Source: JAZKFT01 sp040386335
GTDB lineage: Bacteria; Bacteroidota; Bacteroidia; Chitinophagales; Chitinophagaceae
Assembly: GCA_040386335.1 (NCBI GenBank)
Contig: JAZKFT010000045.1
Coordinates: 1 to 64,000 of the forward strand
Reading direction: 5' to 3'
Length of the DNA stretch: 64,000 nucleotides
Positions 53,127 through 61,690 of this stretch are shown here, piece by piece (the stretch's first letter is position 1; each line of letters starts with the position of its first letter). The position numbers and the translations under genes were made by a program. The notes beneath the pieces are model-generated. The model saw nothing but the letters and a program-made list of their open reading frames with translations, had not been told where the DNA came from and did not search any database.

Positions 53127-54236
53127 ATGAAGATTCCATTTTTAGATTTTAGCCTGACACATCAACCAATAAAACAGGAAATGATGCAGGCTTTTGAGAC
53201 CGTATATGATAATAATTGGTTTGTACTCGGAGAAAAAGTTACACAGTTTGAGAAAGAATATGCAGCAATTAATAAAGTCGGTTATGCTGTTGGTGTGAGC
53301 AACGGCCTCGATGCCCTGTACCTGGCTTTAAAAGCGCTGGGTGTGGGGAAAGGAGATGAAGTGATTATCCCCTCTAACACCTATATCGCCACTGCTCTTT
53401 CCGTGTCTTATGTAGGTGCGGTACCCATATTTGTTGAGCCGGATATTGATACCTACAACATAGATCCATCCCTTATAGAGGCGGCCATTACTCCAAAAAC
53501 AAAAGCCATCATGCCGGTGCATTTGTACGGACAGGCATGTGAAATGGAAGCCATCATGGCGATTGCTGAAAAGCATGACATCTTTGTAATAGAAGACAAT
53601 GCGCAAGCACATACTGCCACATTCAACGGTAAGATAACAGGCTGTTTTGGCCATGTAAACGCCACCAGCTTTTACCCTGGTAAAAATCTAGGTGCTTTGG
53701 GGGATGCCGGGGCAGTGACTACAAATGATGAACAACTTGCGGCTAAAGTGAAAATACTCCGCAACTACGGCTCTCAGAAAAAATATTATAATGAGGTGAT
53801 AGGCTGCAATATGCGGCTTGATGAAATGCAGGCGGCTTTTTTATCGGTTAAACTAAAATACTTACCCGAATGGACCGTGCAACGCCAGCAAATTGCAGCG
53901 TGGTATAATGATTCATTGCGGGGAATTGGCGACTTGGTACTACCGACGGTGGCCAAAGGAGCTACACATACCTATCACCTCTATGTTGTACGCACGCATA
54001 AAAGGGACCTTTTACAGTTACATCTGGCAGAAAATGGTATCGGCACATTAATTCACTATCCCATTCCGATGCATTTGCAGGAAGCATACACGCACCTGGG
54101 GCATAAAAAAGCTGATTTTCCAATAGCCGAAACAATAGCGCAAACTTGCCTAAGTTTGCCGCTTTGGCCGGGAATGACAAAGGATGAGATAGTCTTTGTA
54201 GCAGCCACAATCAAAGATTTTTTCTATGAAAAGTAG
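53127..54236 (+). CDS. DegT/DnrJ/EryC1/StrS aminotransferase (FdtB/QdtB-like)
   Basis: A 369-residue PLP-dependent sugar aminotransferase. The catalytic lysine is Lys186 in SFYPGKNLGALGDAGAV. The PLP-binding Asp lies in VIEDNAQAH, and the family motif IPSNTYIATALSVSYVGAVPIFVEPD is complete. With the FdtA-like isomerases it should make dTDP-3-amino-3,6-dideoxyhexose (Fuc3N or Qui3N). The stereochemistry cannot be read from the sequence. The gene overlaps the following GT2 by 11 bp. Confidence 0.93.
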   Translation: MKIPFLDFSLTHQPIKQEMMQAFETVYDNNWFVLGEKVTQFEKEYAAINKVGYAVGVSNGLDALYLALKALGVGKGDEVIIPSNTYIATALSVSYVGAVPIFVEPDIDTYNIDPSLIEAAITPKTKAIMPVHLYGQACEMEAIMAIAEKHDIFVIEDNAQAHTATFNGKITGCFGHVNATSFYPGKNLGALGDAGAVTTNDEQLAAKVKILRNYGSQKKYYNEVIGCNMRLDEMQAAFLSVKLKYLPEWTVQRQQIAAWYNDSLRGIGDLVLPTVAKGATHTYHLYVVRTHKRDLLQLHLAENGIGTLIHYPIPMHLQEAYTHLGHKKADFPIAETIAQTCLSLPLWPGMTKDEIVFVAATIKDFFYEK

Positions 54237-55161
54237 TTCGCCGCTCGTTTCAATAATGGCCGTAAATTATAATAGCCGCAATTATGTTATTGAAACCCTC
54301 GAAAGCATAAAGAATCAGACATACGAGAATGTAGAACTTATTATTATTGACGATTGTTCGACAGATGGAAGTGTTGATATTATCCGTGAATGGGTAAAGA
54401 CATACCCAAAACCGGTTAAACTCATCTTGCACGAAAAGAACAGGGGCTTATGTGCCACTTGTAACCACGCATTGGAAAATGCGACCGGTAAATACACCAG
54501 CATGATCGCCACTGATGACATCATGCTCCCCGACAAAATAACAAAACAGGTAGCCATATTGGAGCTAACCGGGGAAAATATTGCATTGGTTTATAGCGAC
54601 GCCTATCTTATTGATGATGCTGGCAAACGGAAGTTTGGCACATACATGACAGTGCGTTCCAAATGTAAATTTGAATACCCGCCGTCGGGGAATATTTTAC
54701 AACATTTTGCCCACAATAATTTCCTGATGGGCCAATCCGCATTATATAAAAAGTCAGTTTTCGATGCAGTTGGTGGCTATGATGAAGAACTTGCTTTTGA
54801 AGATTACGACATGTCAATTCGCATAGCAAAGCGATATGAAATACTTCATAGCGATGAAATCTTTGTTTGTTATCGGGTTCATAGTGAAAGTTTTAGCAGT
54901 AAAACAAGTAATTGGGATCAGATGCTGTTTCCACTTTATTTGAAGCATTTTGATGTTACTGGATTCAAGGAAAAAGCGGAAATGGTTTTGACCAATTGCT
55001 ACATATATCGCGATAAGGATTTTAAAAATAAACTTGAAAAATTCAATCGAGCCGCAGGAACCAAGTACAAGTATAGCCGGTTTATCAGAGCAGGTGTCCC
55101 GCCTATATTGTTTAAGATTTTCATACGCGGTGCGGAATACTTTCATTTCATCGGCAAGTAG
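54226..55161 (+). CDS. family 2 glycosyltransferase
   Basis: A 311-residue GT-A enzyme: PLVSIMAVNYNSRNYVIETLESI, then YENVELIIIDDCSTDGSVD, NRGLCATCNHALENATGKY and the metal-binding ATDDIM. The C-terminal AFEDYDMSIRIAKRYEI is the acceptor-region ED motif. It has no membrane helix. Translation is coupled to the aminotransferase, so it may be the transferase for the 3-amino sugar. Confidence 0.9.
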   Translation: MKSSSPLVSIMAVNYNSRNYVIETLESIKNQTYENVELIIIDDCSTDGSVDIIREWVKTYPKPVKLILHEKNRGLCATCNHALENATGKYTSMIATDDIMLPDKITKQVAILELTGENIALVYSDAYLIDDAGKRKFGTYMTVRSKCKFEYPPSGNILQHFAHNNFLMGQSALYKKSVFDAVGGYDEELAFEDYDMSIRIAKRYEILHSDEIFVCYRVHSESFSSKTSNWDQMLFPLYLKHFDVTGFKEKAEMVLTNCYIYRDKDFKNKLEKFNRAAGTKYKYSRFIRAGVPPILFKIFIRGAEYFHFIGK

Positions 55162-55307
55162 GAAACACTTAGGTACGATTAAATCGACCAGGATCAAGTA
55201 GGAATAGGCATTTTATTGGTCTATTTGGAGGGTGCAATCATGGCAATAGCGAACATCATTTGCCTGTTCAGGAAAAAAATGTAGTCAAACAAATAATCAT
55301 TAACAGT

Positions 55308-55958
55308 ATGTTCCATTTTTTGAAAAGGGGGCTTAGGTATTTCGAAAGAAAACTGAATCCAAAAAAAACAGAAGCAAAACGGTATAACAGACCCTGTTTA
55401 AAAATTGGTAAGTCGCTCCTCTTTGGAAGTTTCAATTTACACCTGCCTAAGGCTGATCAGTCCAGAACTTATGTTACGATTGGTGATGACTGTATGATTG
55501 GGGGTAATTTTACATTTGAATCTGCAACCGGAGAAATTGTAATAGGCAATCGGGTATTTTTAGCCGGAGGGAACGCTATTTGCATTAATAAAATAGAGTT
55601 GGAGGATGATGTATTTGTTTCATGGGGTGTATACTTTTTCGATAACGACTCTCATTCTCTTAATTATCGCCACCGATTGGATGATATGCAAAAGCACTTA
55701 GCAGATTGGAAATCTGGCAATACCAATTACAATTTTTCGAAAGACTGGACTCACGTAAAATCGGCCCCGATAAAAATTTGTAAATATGCATGGATAGGCA
55801 TGGACGTAACTATTTTAAAAGGCGTAACGGTGGGCGAAGGAGCTATTGTAGCAGCAGCAAGTGTAGTAACAAAAGATGTACCCGCATGGACTGTCGTTGC
55901 CGGTAATCCCGCAACTGTCGTCAAGTACCTGCCCGAGCATCAAACACAAAAAAAATGA
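55308..55958 (+). CDS. LacA/CysE-type hexapeptide O-acetyltransferase
   Basis: A 216-residue left-handed beta-helix acyltransferase. The ATG at 55308 is preferred over a TTG at 55260. Hexapeptide units run from GDDCMIGGNF through GNRVFLAGG to the terminal KYAWIGMDVTILKGVTVGEG, ending with AWTVVAGNPATVV. A catalytic-like His occurs in FFDNDSHSLNY. It probably O-acetylates a glycan residue with acetyl-CoA. It overlaps the next gene by 4 bp. Confidence 0.87.
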   Translation: MFHFLKRGLRYFERKLNPKKTEAKRYNRPCLKIGKSLLFGSFNLHLPKADQSRTYVTIGDDCMIGGNFTFESATGEIVIGNRVFLAGGNAICINKIELEDDVFVSWGVYFFDNDSHSLNYRHRLDDMQKHLADWKSGNTNYNFSKDWTHVKSAPIKICKYAWIGMDVTILKGVTVGEGAIVAAASVVTKDVPAWTVVAGNPATVVKYLPEHQTQKK

Positions 55959-56857
55959 CCTCAATCTTAATCATCGGTTCAGAAGGCTTTATTGGCGGCC
56001 ACCTGGTACAACATTTTGCCGCCAAAGGCTGGGAGGTTCACGGTGCCGACATTTTAGCCCAAAGCACGGCCTGCGCCCGCTATTACCAGGTAGACCCAAA
56101 GAACTCCAGTTACACAGCGGTGTTTAGCGATCATCCATTTAATTACTGCATTTTTGCAGGTGGTAATGGCAGTGTGCCGCTCTCGGTAGAAAGGCCTTTT
56201 TTTGACTACGAGATGAATGTATACAATGTGGCCAAACTGCTGGAGGATATCCGCCAGCATAACAAAGGTTGCAGGTTCATCCACCTGAGCAGTGCAGCGG
56301 TATACGGCAACCCTGGCTACCTGCCGATTGACGAAAAACACCCGGTACAGCCGGTGTCGCCTTATGGCTGGCATAAATACCTTGCAGAAAACCTTTGCCT
56401 GGAATATTTTCAGTTGCACCATATTAGCAGCATTAGCCTTCGTATTTTTTCAGTGTATGGCGAAAAGTTAAGAAAGCAGTTATTTTGGGATACTTATCAT
56501 AAATACCTGAAAAATACCGCCGAGGTAACTTTGTTTGGCGATGGTACTGAAAGCAGGGATTTTATTTATATAGCGGATATATGCAGTGCTATAGATGTGG
56601 TAATGTCCAAAGCTGTTTTCGATGGTGGTGTGATTAACGTGGCCAATGGGGAAGAAACCACCATCAAACATGCTGTGGAATTGTTTCTTGCCAATATCGA
56701 CGGGAACTGCCAATTGCATTTTAATAAAATAACCAAGGAAGGAGACCCAAAAAATTGGAAAGCCGATATCACTAAACTAAGGGCCCTGGGTTTTATTCCT
56801 GGTTCCTCTTTTGAGGAAAGTATAAAAAATACAGTGAGATGGATAACAACGATATGA
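55955..56857 (+). CDS. NAD-dependent epimerase/dehydratase (SDR)
   Basis: A 300-residue extended SDR with ILIIGSEGFIGGHLV, HLSSAAVYGNPG (catalytic Ser region), YGWHKYLAENL (YxxxK) and FGDGTESRDFIYIADI. The closest families are GalE/UDP-glucuronate epimerase-like enzymes. The product sugar is unknown. It overlaps the following GT4 gene by 19 bp. Confidence 0.9.
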   Translation: MTSILIIGSEGFIGGHLVQHFAAKGWEVHGADILAQSTACARYYQVDPKNSSYTAVFSDHPFNYCIFAGGNGSVPLSVERPFFDYEMNVYNVAKLLEDIRQHNKGCRFIHLSSAAVYGNPGYLPIDEKHPVQPVSPYGWHKYLAENLCLEYFQLHHISSISLRIFSVYGEKLRKQLFWDTYHKYLKNTAEVTLFGDGTESRDFIYIADICSAIDVVMSKAVFDGGVINVANGEETTIKHAVELFLANIDGNCQLHFNKITKEGDPKNWKADITKLRALGFIPGSSFEESIKNTVRWITTI

Positions 56858-58014
56858 AGAAGGAAGAGTTGCTTTTTTTTGCTCAGAACTTATTGGGAGG
56901 AGCGCCCAATTTTTGCTACAATCTGTTACAGGGTGATAAAGAAAACCACTTTGATAAACATACGATCTTGACAGATTGTAAGGAATCTGTTTTTACACGC
57001 CGGTTTACACCCTGGGATGTAAGTCCGCACACCGTTTTCAATTTTTCTGATATGGAGATTGTGTACGATGTAAGTAAAAGGCTGAGTAAATTGATCAACA
57101 ACGGCGAAGGGTTGGTGGTAGCAAGTTTTGTAGAGGAACTGCGTACACTGGATATTTTTCGGAGGCCCGAAAAAACCATTTTTTTTGTAGCACACGATGG
57201 TGGCTATGTGCCATTGGCTGTGAAATATGAATTTTTGATAGATGTTTTTATAGCACATAATATCGGCATCTACGATGAACTTGCAGCAGCCATGCCGGAT
57301 CGAAAAGCGGATATTTTTTTTCTGCCTTACGGCATAAAATTGAGTACCATACACCGGCAGCCAAATTTAGATCAGCCTTTAAAAATCCTTTTCCTTGCTC
57401 GGTTCGATGTTAAAAAGGGTATTCATGACCTTTTTGAGATGGACCGGCTTCTACAGGAAAAAAGCATTGCGGTAGAATGGACACTTATAGGTGATGGTCC
57501 CGAGCGTGAACGGGTGCAGGGGCTGGTAAATGAAAGGGCAAATTTTACCAGTTACCGCGTAGATGACAATAGCGAACTCTTCAAACATATTTCAAGGCAT
57601 GATATTTTTATATTGCCGTCCCGGTTGGATGGTGTTCCGGTATCCCTCCTTGAAACAATGAGCTGTGGACTGGTACCTGTTTTATCAGAATTTAATACAG
57701 GCATCAGTAAAGTAGTGCCGCCGGAAGTGGGGTTCGTGCTACCCGTAGGCGATAATCAAAAATTTGTGGACACCATTGCGGCACTCCATGCAGACCGGGC
57801 CAGGCTGGAAAAGCTGAGTTCCCATGCAGTGGAACACACCGTTGCTCATTATGATGTAAATAAAACATCGGTGGCATATTATGAATTGTTCCAAAACCAC
57901 CGTAGTCACCGCAGGGAAAAGAAAAAATCACCCTTTAAATACAGGAAGTTGTTGGATACGTTAGGTGTGTCGAAACACTTCAGGCTAAAGATCAAAACAA
58001 TGTTTTCTCAATAA
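56839..58014 (+). CDS. family 4 (GT-B) glycosyltransferase
   Basis: A 391-residue GT-B enzyme. The donor domain starts LKILFLARFDVKKGIHDLFEM, contains VEWTLIGDGPERERVQGLV, and has the nucleotide-binding segment FILPSRLDGVPVSLLETMSCG with the conserved Glu. The N-terminal half (about 1-185) is the acceptor domain, opening ELLFFAQNLLGGAPNFCYNLL. The C-terminus is basic, which may allow membrane association. It overlaps the upstream SDR gene. Confidence 0.91.
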   Translation: MDNNDMKKEELLFFAQNLLGGAPNFCYNLLQGDKENHFDKHTILTDCKESVFTRRFTPWDVSPHTVFNFSDMEIVYDVSKRLSKLINNGEGLVVASFVEELRTLDIFRRPEKTIFFVAHDGGYVPLAVKYEFLIDVFIAHNIGIYDELAAAMPDRKADIFFLPYGIKLSTIHRQPNLDQPLKILFLARFDVKKGIHDLFEMDRLLQEKSIAVEWTLIGDGPERERVQGLVNERANFTSYRVDDNSELFKHISRHDIFILPSRLDGVPVSLLETMSCGLVPVLSEFNTGISKVVPPEVGFVLPVGDNQKFVDTIAALHADRARLEKLSSHAVEHTVAHYDVNKTSVAYYELFQNHRSHRREKKKSPFKYRKLLDTLGVSKHFRLKIKTMFSQ

Positions 58015-58023
58015 TAAACAGTC

Positions 58024-58773
58024 ATGGTAAAATATATTCACGAGGACGATGTACATAATTTAAAGGCACCTGCTGCAATCGTGCCGGTTTTAATGGAGCT
58101 CTTTTCGCCGTCTTCGGTAATAGATGTGGGTTGTGGCACAGGCACTTTCTTAAGGGTTTTCAAAGACCAGGGTGTACAGAAAATAACTGGTCTCGACGGG
58201 AGTTGGGTTAACCGGGAAAAACTAATGATCGGGCATGATGATTTTATTGAAACTGATCTTGAAAAGCCAGTAACCCTTTCTCAAAAATATGACCTGGTGA
58301 TCTGCCTGGAAGTTGTGGAGCATCTCGCAGAATCCTCCGCAGATATTATTGTTAGCTCATTGGTAAGCCTTGGAGATACCATCATTTTCTCTGCTGCATT
58401 CCCCGGCCAGGGCGGCCAGAATCATATCAACGAACAGCCAATTTCGTATTGGCAGCAAAAATTCAGGGCTTATGGTTTTGAATACTACGATGTATTGAGA
58501 CCCAAATTCTGGGACAATAAAGATGTGAACTGGTGGTACAAACAGAATATGTTTTTGGTAACAAAGAATCCGCCAGCTAACGCGGATGCTAATATGCCAG
58601 GTGCCGGCAATCATGTCCAGCAACTCGTACACCCCGATGTGTACCTGATGTACAAAGATTTGTATCAGAACCTGAAGACTAAATATGAAACCATTACCGC
58701 AGGCAAAGGAAAAATGAAGATGTATTTTGGGTTGTTGCATAAAAAAGTCAAGGCCATGTTGTCGTCAAAATAA
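58024..58773 (+). CDS. class I SAM-dependent methyltransferase
   Basis: A 249-residue protein with motif I VIDVGCGTGTFLRVFKDQ, then ITGLDGSWVNREKL, DLVICLEVVEHL and a C-terminal basic helical tail. It lies 9 bp after the GT4 gene and is part of the same run. It probably methylates a sugar or a terminal residue of the glycan, since terminal methyl groups often mark chain ends in Wzm/Wzt systems; that is inference. Confidence 0.87.
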   Translation: MVKYIHEDDVHNLKAPAAIVPVLMELFSPSSVIDVGCGTGTFLRVFKDQGVQKITGLDGSWVNREKLMIGHDDFIETDLEKPVTLSQKYDLVICLEVVEHLAESSADIIVSSLVSLGDTIIFSAAFPGQGGQNHINEQPISYWQQKFRAYGFEYYDVLRPKFWDNKDVNWWYKQNMFLVTKNPPANADANMPGAGNHVQQLVHPDVYLMYKDLYQNLKTKYETITAGKGKMKMYFGLLHKKVKAMLSSK

Positions 58774-58872
58774 GTGCTGCAAACCGCACTAAATTGAAAA
58801 TTGAAAACTGTTCGTTGATTATTGATTATTTTTTGCTGATTATTATTCCTATAAAACCCATTTCCCAGCCGG

Positions 58873-59688
58873 ATGCCTTCCCCTCTTATTTCCATTGTTA
58901 TACCCTGTTTTAACCACGGCATTTATCTTGATGAAGCCATCGACAGTATCCGACTTGAAAAGTATGCCGGTCAATTCGAAGTGATACTGGTAAATGATGG
59001 ATCTACCGATGCGTTTACCAACCAAAAAGTAACAGAGCTGGAGGCCGTGGGTAACATTAAAGTGATCAATCAAAAAAACCAGGGCCTGGCTATGGCCCGT
59101 AATAATGGTATAGCGCTGGCCACCGCACCTTTTATTTTGCCCCTTGACAGTGACAACCACCTGGTGCCCGAAACCATACTGGAAGCCGCCGCCATCATGT
59201 TGAAAAACCCTGAACTTTCTATGGTGTACACAGACGCTATACAGTTCGGCGACCGTACCGGCGAATGGATCGTTGGTCCATTGGATCCGTACCGTTTATG
59301 CAATCTCAACTATATCGATGCCTGTGCGCTTGTGCGTAAATCCGTTTATGAGCAAACCAGTTACGACCCTAAGATGCCTGGCATGGGTAATGAGGACTGG
59401 GAAATATGGATCAGCCTGCTGATGCAGAAAAAGCAGTTTTACTATCTCCCAAAAACGGGGTTTGAATACCGCTGGCTGCAGTCAGTTTCCATGCGGAGTA
59501 CCAGCACCAAGCCCCGTTTCAATCTCAATAAACAGTACATTTATTTCAAGCATTTCCGCGGCATGACCGGGCTTTTCCTCGCGTCTTTTTTTGGAAAGAA
59601 AGGGGATGGATTTCAAAAGAAACGCTTCAGGCATTATTACATGACTGTGTTGCTGGCGAAAACGGGGTTGCGGAAGATGAAATTGTAA
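58873..59688 (+). CDS. family 2 glycosyltransferase
   Basis: A 271-residue GT-A enzyme with PLISIVIPCFNHGIYLDEAIDSI, FEVILVNDGSTD, GLAMARNNGIALATAPFILPLDSDNHL (metal-binding Asp residues) and the acceptor-region GNEDWEIWISLL. It is short, without membrane segments. It ends the plus-strand run that started at 44946; a 620-bp repeat-bearing spacer follows. Confidence 0.91.
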   Translation: MPSPLISIVIPCFNHGIYLDEAIDSIRLEKYAGQFEVILVNDGSTDAFTNQKVTELEAVGNIKVINQKNQGLAMARNNGIALATAPFILPLDSDNHLVPETILEAAAIMLKNPELSMVYTDAIQFGDRTGEWIVGPLDPYRLCNLNYIDACALVRKSVYEQTSYDPKMPGMGNEDWEIWISLLMQKKQFYYLPKTGFEYRWLQSVSMRSTSTKPRFNLNKQYIYFKHFRGMTGLFLASFFGKKGDGFQKKRFRHYYMTVLLAKTGLRKMKL

Positions 59689-59904
59689 ACAGGCAGGGAT
59701 AGAGGTTTCTAAAATGTTTCGTTCGATTTGTTCGTGGTTAAGTGAATTCTAAAAAGAGTGGACTGTTGAGGGGCTGCTTGTGAAAATCCCGCCGACATAC
59801 AAAGGGAGGGCTGTAGTTCATTGGATTATGAGATTAACCGGTAAGGCCGTGGCCGCGGTGCGATTTCATTTACACCGTTCAAAAATTTTTTTAGGGTGTA
59901 CATG

Positions 59905-60059
59905 TGTAGGGGCGGACCTATGTGTCCGCCCATGAGCGTAGGAATGTCGCATATTGAAAATGAATTTCGGGTGGTTTTAAAATCAGGGACCGGGGAACAA
60001 TCAAAATGAATCCCGGGTGGGCCTACATTTATGGGCGGACACATAGGGCCGCCCCTACA
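59905..60059. repeat. 155-bp dispersed repeat bounded by inverted ends (copy 2)
   Basis: The left end (59905-59931, TGTAGGGGCGGACC...) and right end (60032-60059, ...GGCCGCCCCTACA) are inverted repeats with few mismatches, and each is a hairpin by itself. The inner segment (59938-60059) is closely related to about 4-125 at the left edge of the window. It is non-coding and without a transposase. This is a small mobile-like (MITE-type) repeat. Confidence 0.75.
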
Positions 60060-60311
60060 GTAACACACGGGCTGTCTGTGAAAGCCCCGCCACGCACCAA
60101 TTCTGAGGGCTGCTTGTGAAACCACGCCGACACACTACTCGATTTTCATTATTAACTGAACGTCAATGCAAAAATATTGGCAGAAGGTGTATCAAACGAG
60201 CCTGCTACACTTAGTTTTAAAAAATGTACAACCGCCATTATTCTTTTATTTTTGGCCAAAACAGCGGGATGGTATTCATTTGGCTGCATAATAATTACTG
60301 AGTGTTAGTGT
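60060..60311. other. spacer upstream of the second wzt
   Basis: Non-coding. TATTTTTG at 60247-60254 matches the TAnnTTTG -7 consensus, 58 bp before the ATG of the second wzt, but no -33 partner was found. Two related short segments with GAGGGCTGCTTGTGAAA (before the repeat at about 59769 and after it at 60105) suggest degenerate repeats. Confidence 0.35.
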
Positions 60312-61577
60312 ATGAGCAATACTGTTATTAAGGTTGAAAATATTTCCAAGCAATACCGCCTGGGCCAGGTAGGTACCGGCACCATCAGCCACGACCTTAA
60401 CCGGTGGTGGGCGAGGGTACGGGGAAAAGAAGACCCGTTTTTAAAGATAGGGTCGGTAAATGACCGCACAGCATCCGGCACCAACGATTATGTTTGGGCA
60501 CTCAAAGACATCAATTTCGAGGTGAAAAAAGGGGAAATTTTAGGTATCATTGGCCGTAACGGTGCTGGTAAATCCACCTTGCTGAAAATACTGAGCCGCA
60601 CCACCACACCTACTACCGGCAATATAAAAATTAAGGGCCGGGTTGCCAGCCTGCTGGAGGTTGGGACGGGTTTCAGCCCCGAATTGACAGGTAGGGAAAA
60701 CGTGTACCTGAATGGCACGATCCTCGGCATGAGCAAGGCAGAGATCACCAAAAAATTTGATGAGATCGTAGAATTCAGTGGCGTTCAGAAATATGTGGAC
60801 ACCCCGGTGAAGCGCTACAGCAGCGGTATGTATGTTCGGCTGGCGTTTGCCGTAGCAGCCCACCTGGAGCCCGACATCTTAATTGTGGATGAAGTGTTGG
60901 CCGTGGGGGATGCCGATTTTCAGAAGAAATGCCTGGGCAAAATGCAGGATGTAAGTACCAACGAAGGCCGCACCGTGTTATTTGTAAGCCACAATATGGG
61001 TACTATATTGCAGCTCTGCCAGCACTGTATTTTGCTGGATAAGGGTAGGGTAGAAGAGTATGGTATTACTTCAACCGTGGTGGAAAAATATTATAACCAG
61101 TCTAAAAATCAGTCGATTACAAAAATTAAGGCCCATGCCGATATTTATGTAAAAGACATTTATACCTGCGATGCCAGCGGAGAACCACAAACCAGTTTTG
61201 CACATGATACCCCTATTCATATACGGGTGAAAATTGGCGTCAATAAATTTGATCCGATTCAAAACATCGGTTTCGTATTGCTGACGGCGGATAAACGCCG
61301 GGTGTTTACCATCAATAAATTCCTGAAAGAATTTTACATACCCGGCACCAATGAAATGCTGCTGGATTACGAAATAGAACCTAATACCATCGCACCAAAT
61401 GACTACTCTTTCCTGGTAGCCCTTCATGGACACAAAGGACTGGTGATGTACGATTGGGTAGAGGATGTTTGTGAAATAAAAATTTATGACGGTGGCACCG
61501 AACTGGCTTTTGCGGAAGGCACCAACTACGGCTACATCATTGCCAAAGACAAATGGAAATCGGTGGCGGAGCAGTGA
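60312..61577 (+). CDS. ABC transporter ATP-binding protein with glycan-binding domain (Wzt, copy 2)
   Basis: A 421-residue paralogue of the protein at 45855. The ATPase half is almost superimposable, with the same QVGTGTISHDLNRWWARVRGKEDPF insertion, Walker A GRNGAGKST, YSSGM and ILIVDEVLAVGD. From about residue 255 the C-terminal domain is different (ITKIKAHADIYVKDI..., IQNIGFVLLTADKRRVFTINKF). In O9a/O8-type systems this domain binds the glycan end, so the two copies probably recognise different glycans. No permease gene is next to it; it may share the Wzm at 44946. Confidence 0.92.
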   Translation: MSNTVIKVENISKQYRLGQVGTGTISHDLNRWWARVRGKEDPFLKIGSVNDRTASGTNDYVWALKDINFEVKKGEILGIIGRNGAGKSTLLKILSRTTTPTTGNIKIKGRVASLLEVGTGFSPELTGRENVYLNGTILGMSKAEITKKFDEIVEFSGVQKYVDTPVKRYSSGMYVRLAFAVAAHLEPDILIVDEVLAVGDADFQKKCLGKMQDVSTNEGRTVLFVSHNMGTILQLCQHCILLDKGRVEEYGITSTVVEKYYNQSKNQSITKIKAHADIYVKDIYTCDASGEPQTSFAHDTPIHIRVKIGVNKFDPIQNIGFVLLTADKRRVFTINKFLKEFYIPGTNEMLLDYEIEPNTIAPNDYSFLVALHGHKGLVMYDWVEDVCEIKIYDGGTELAFAEGTNYGYIIAKDKWKSVAEQ

Positions 61578-61690
61578 TGAGTGATCAGTAATGAGTGATC
61601 AGTTGAAGGAACGTAGCTCCTGGTTGAGAACTGATTACTGATCACTGATTATTGATTACTGACAACTGATTATTGATTACTGATTATTTG
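61575..61690. repeat. short tandem and inverted TGATCA/TGATTACTGAT repeats
   Basis: GAGTGATCAGTAATGAGTGATCAGTT is mirrored by AACTGATTACTGATCACTGATT, followed by several TGATTATTGATTAC units up to the next ATG. It fills the spacer between the second wzt and the next glycosyltransferase. Confidence 0.7.
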
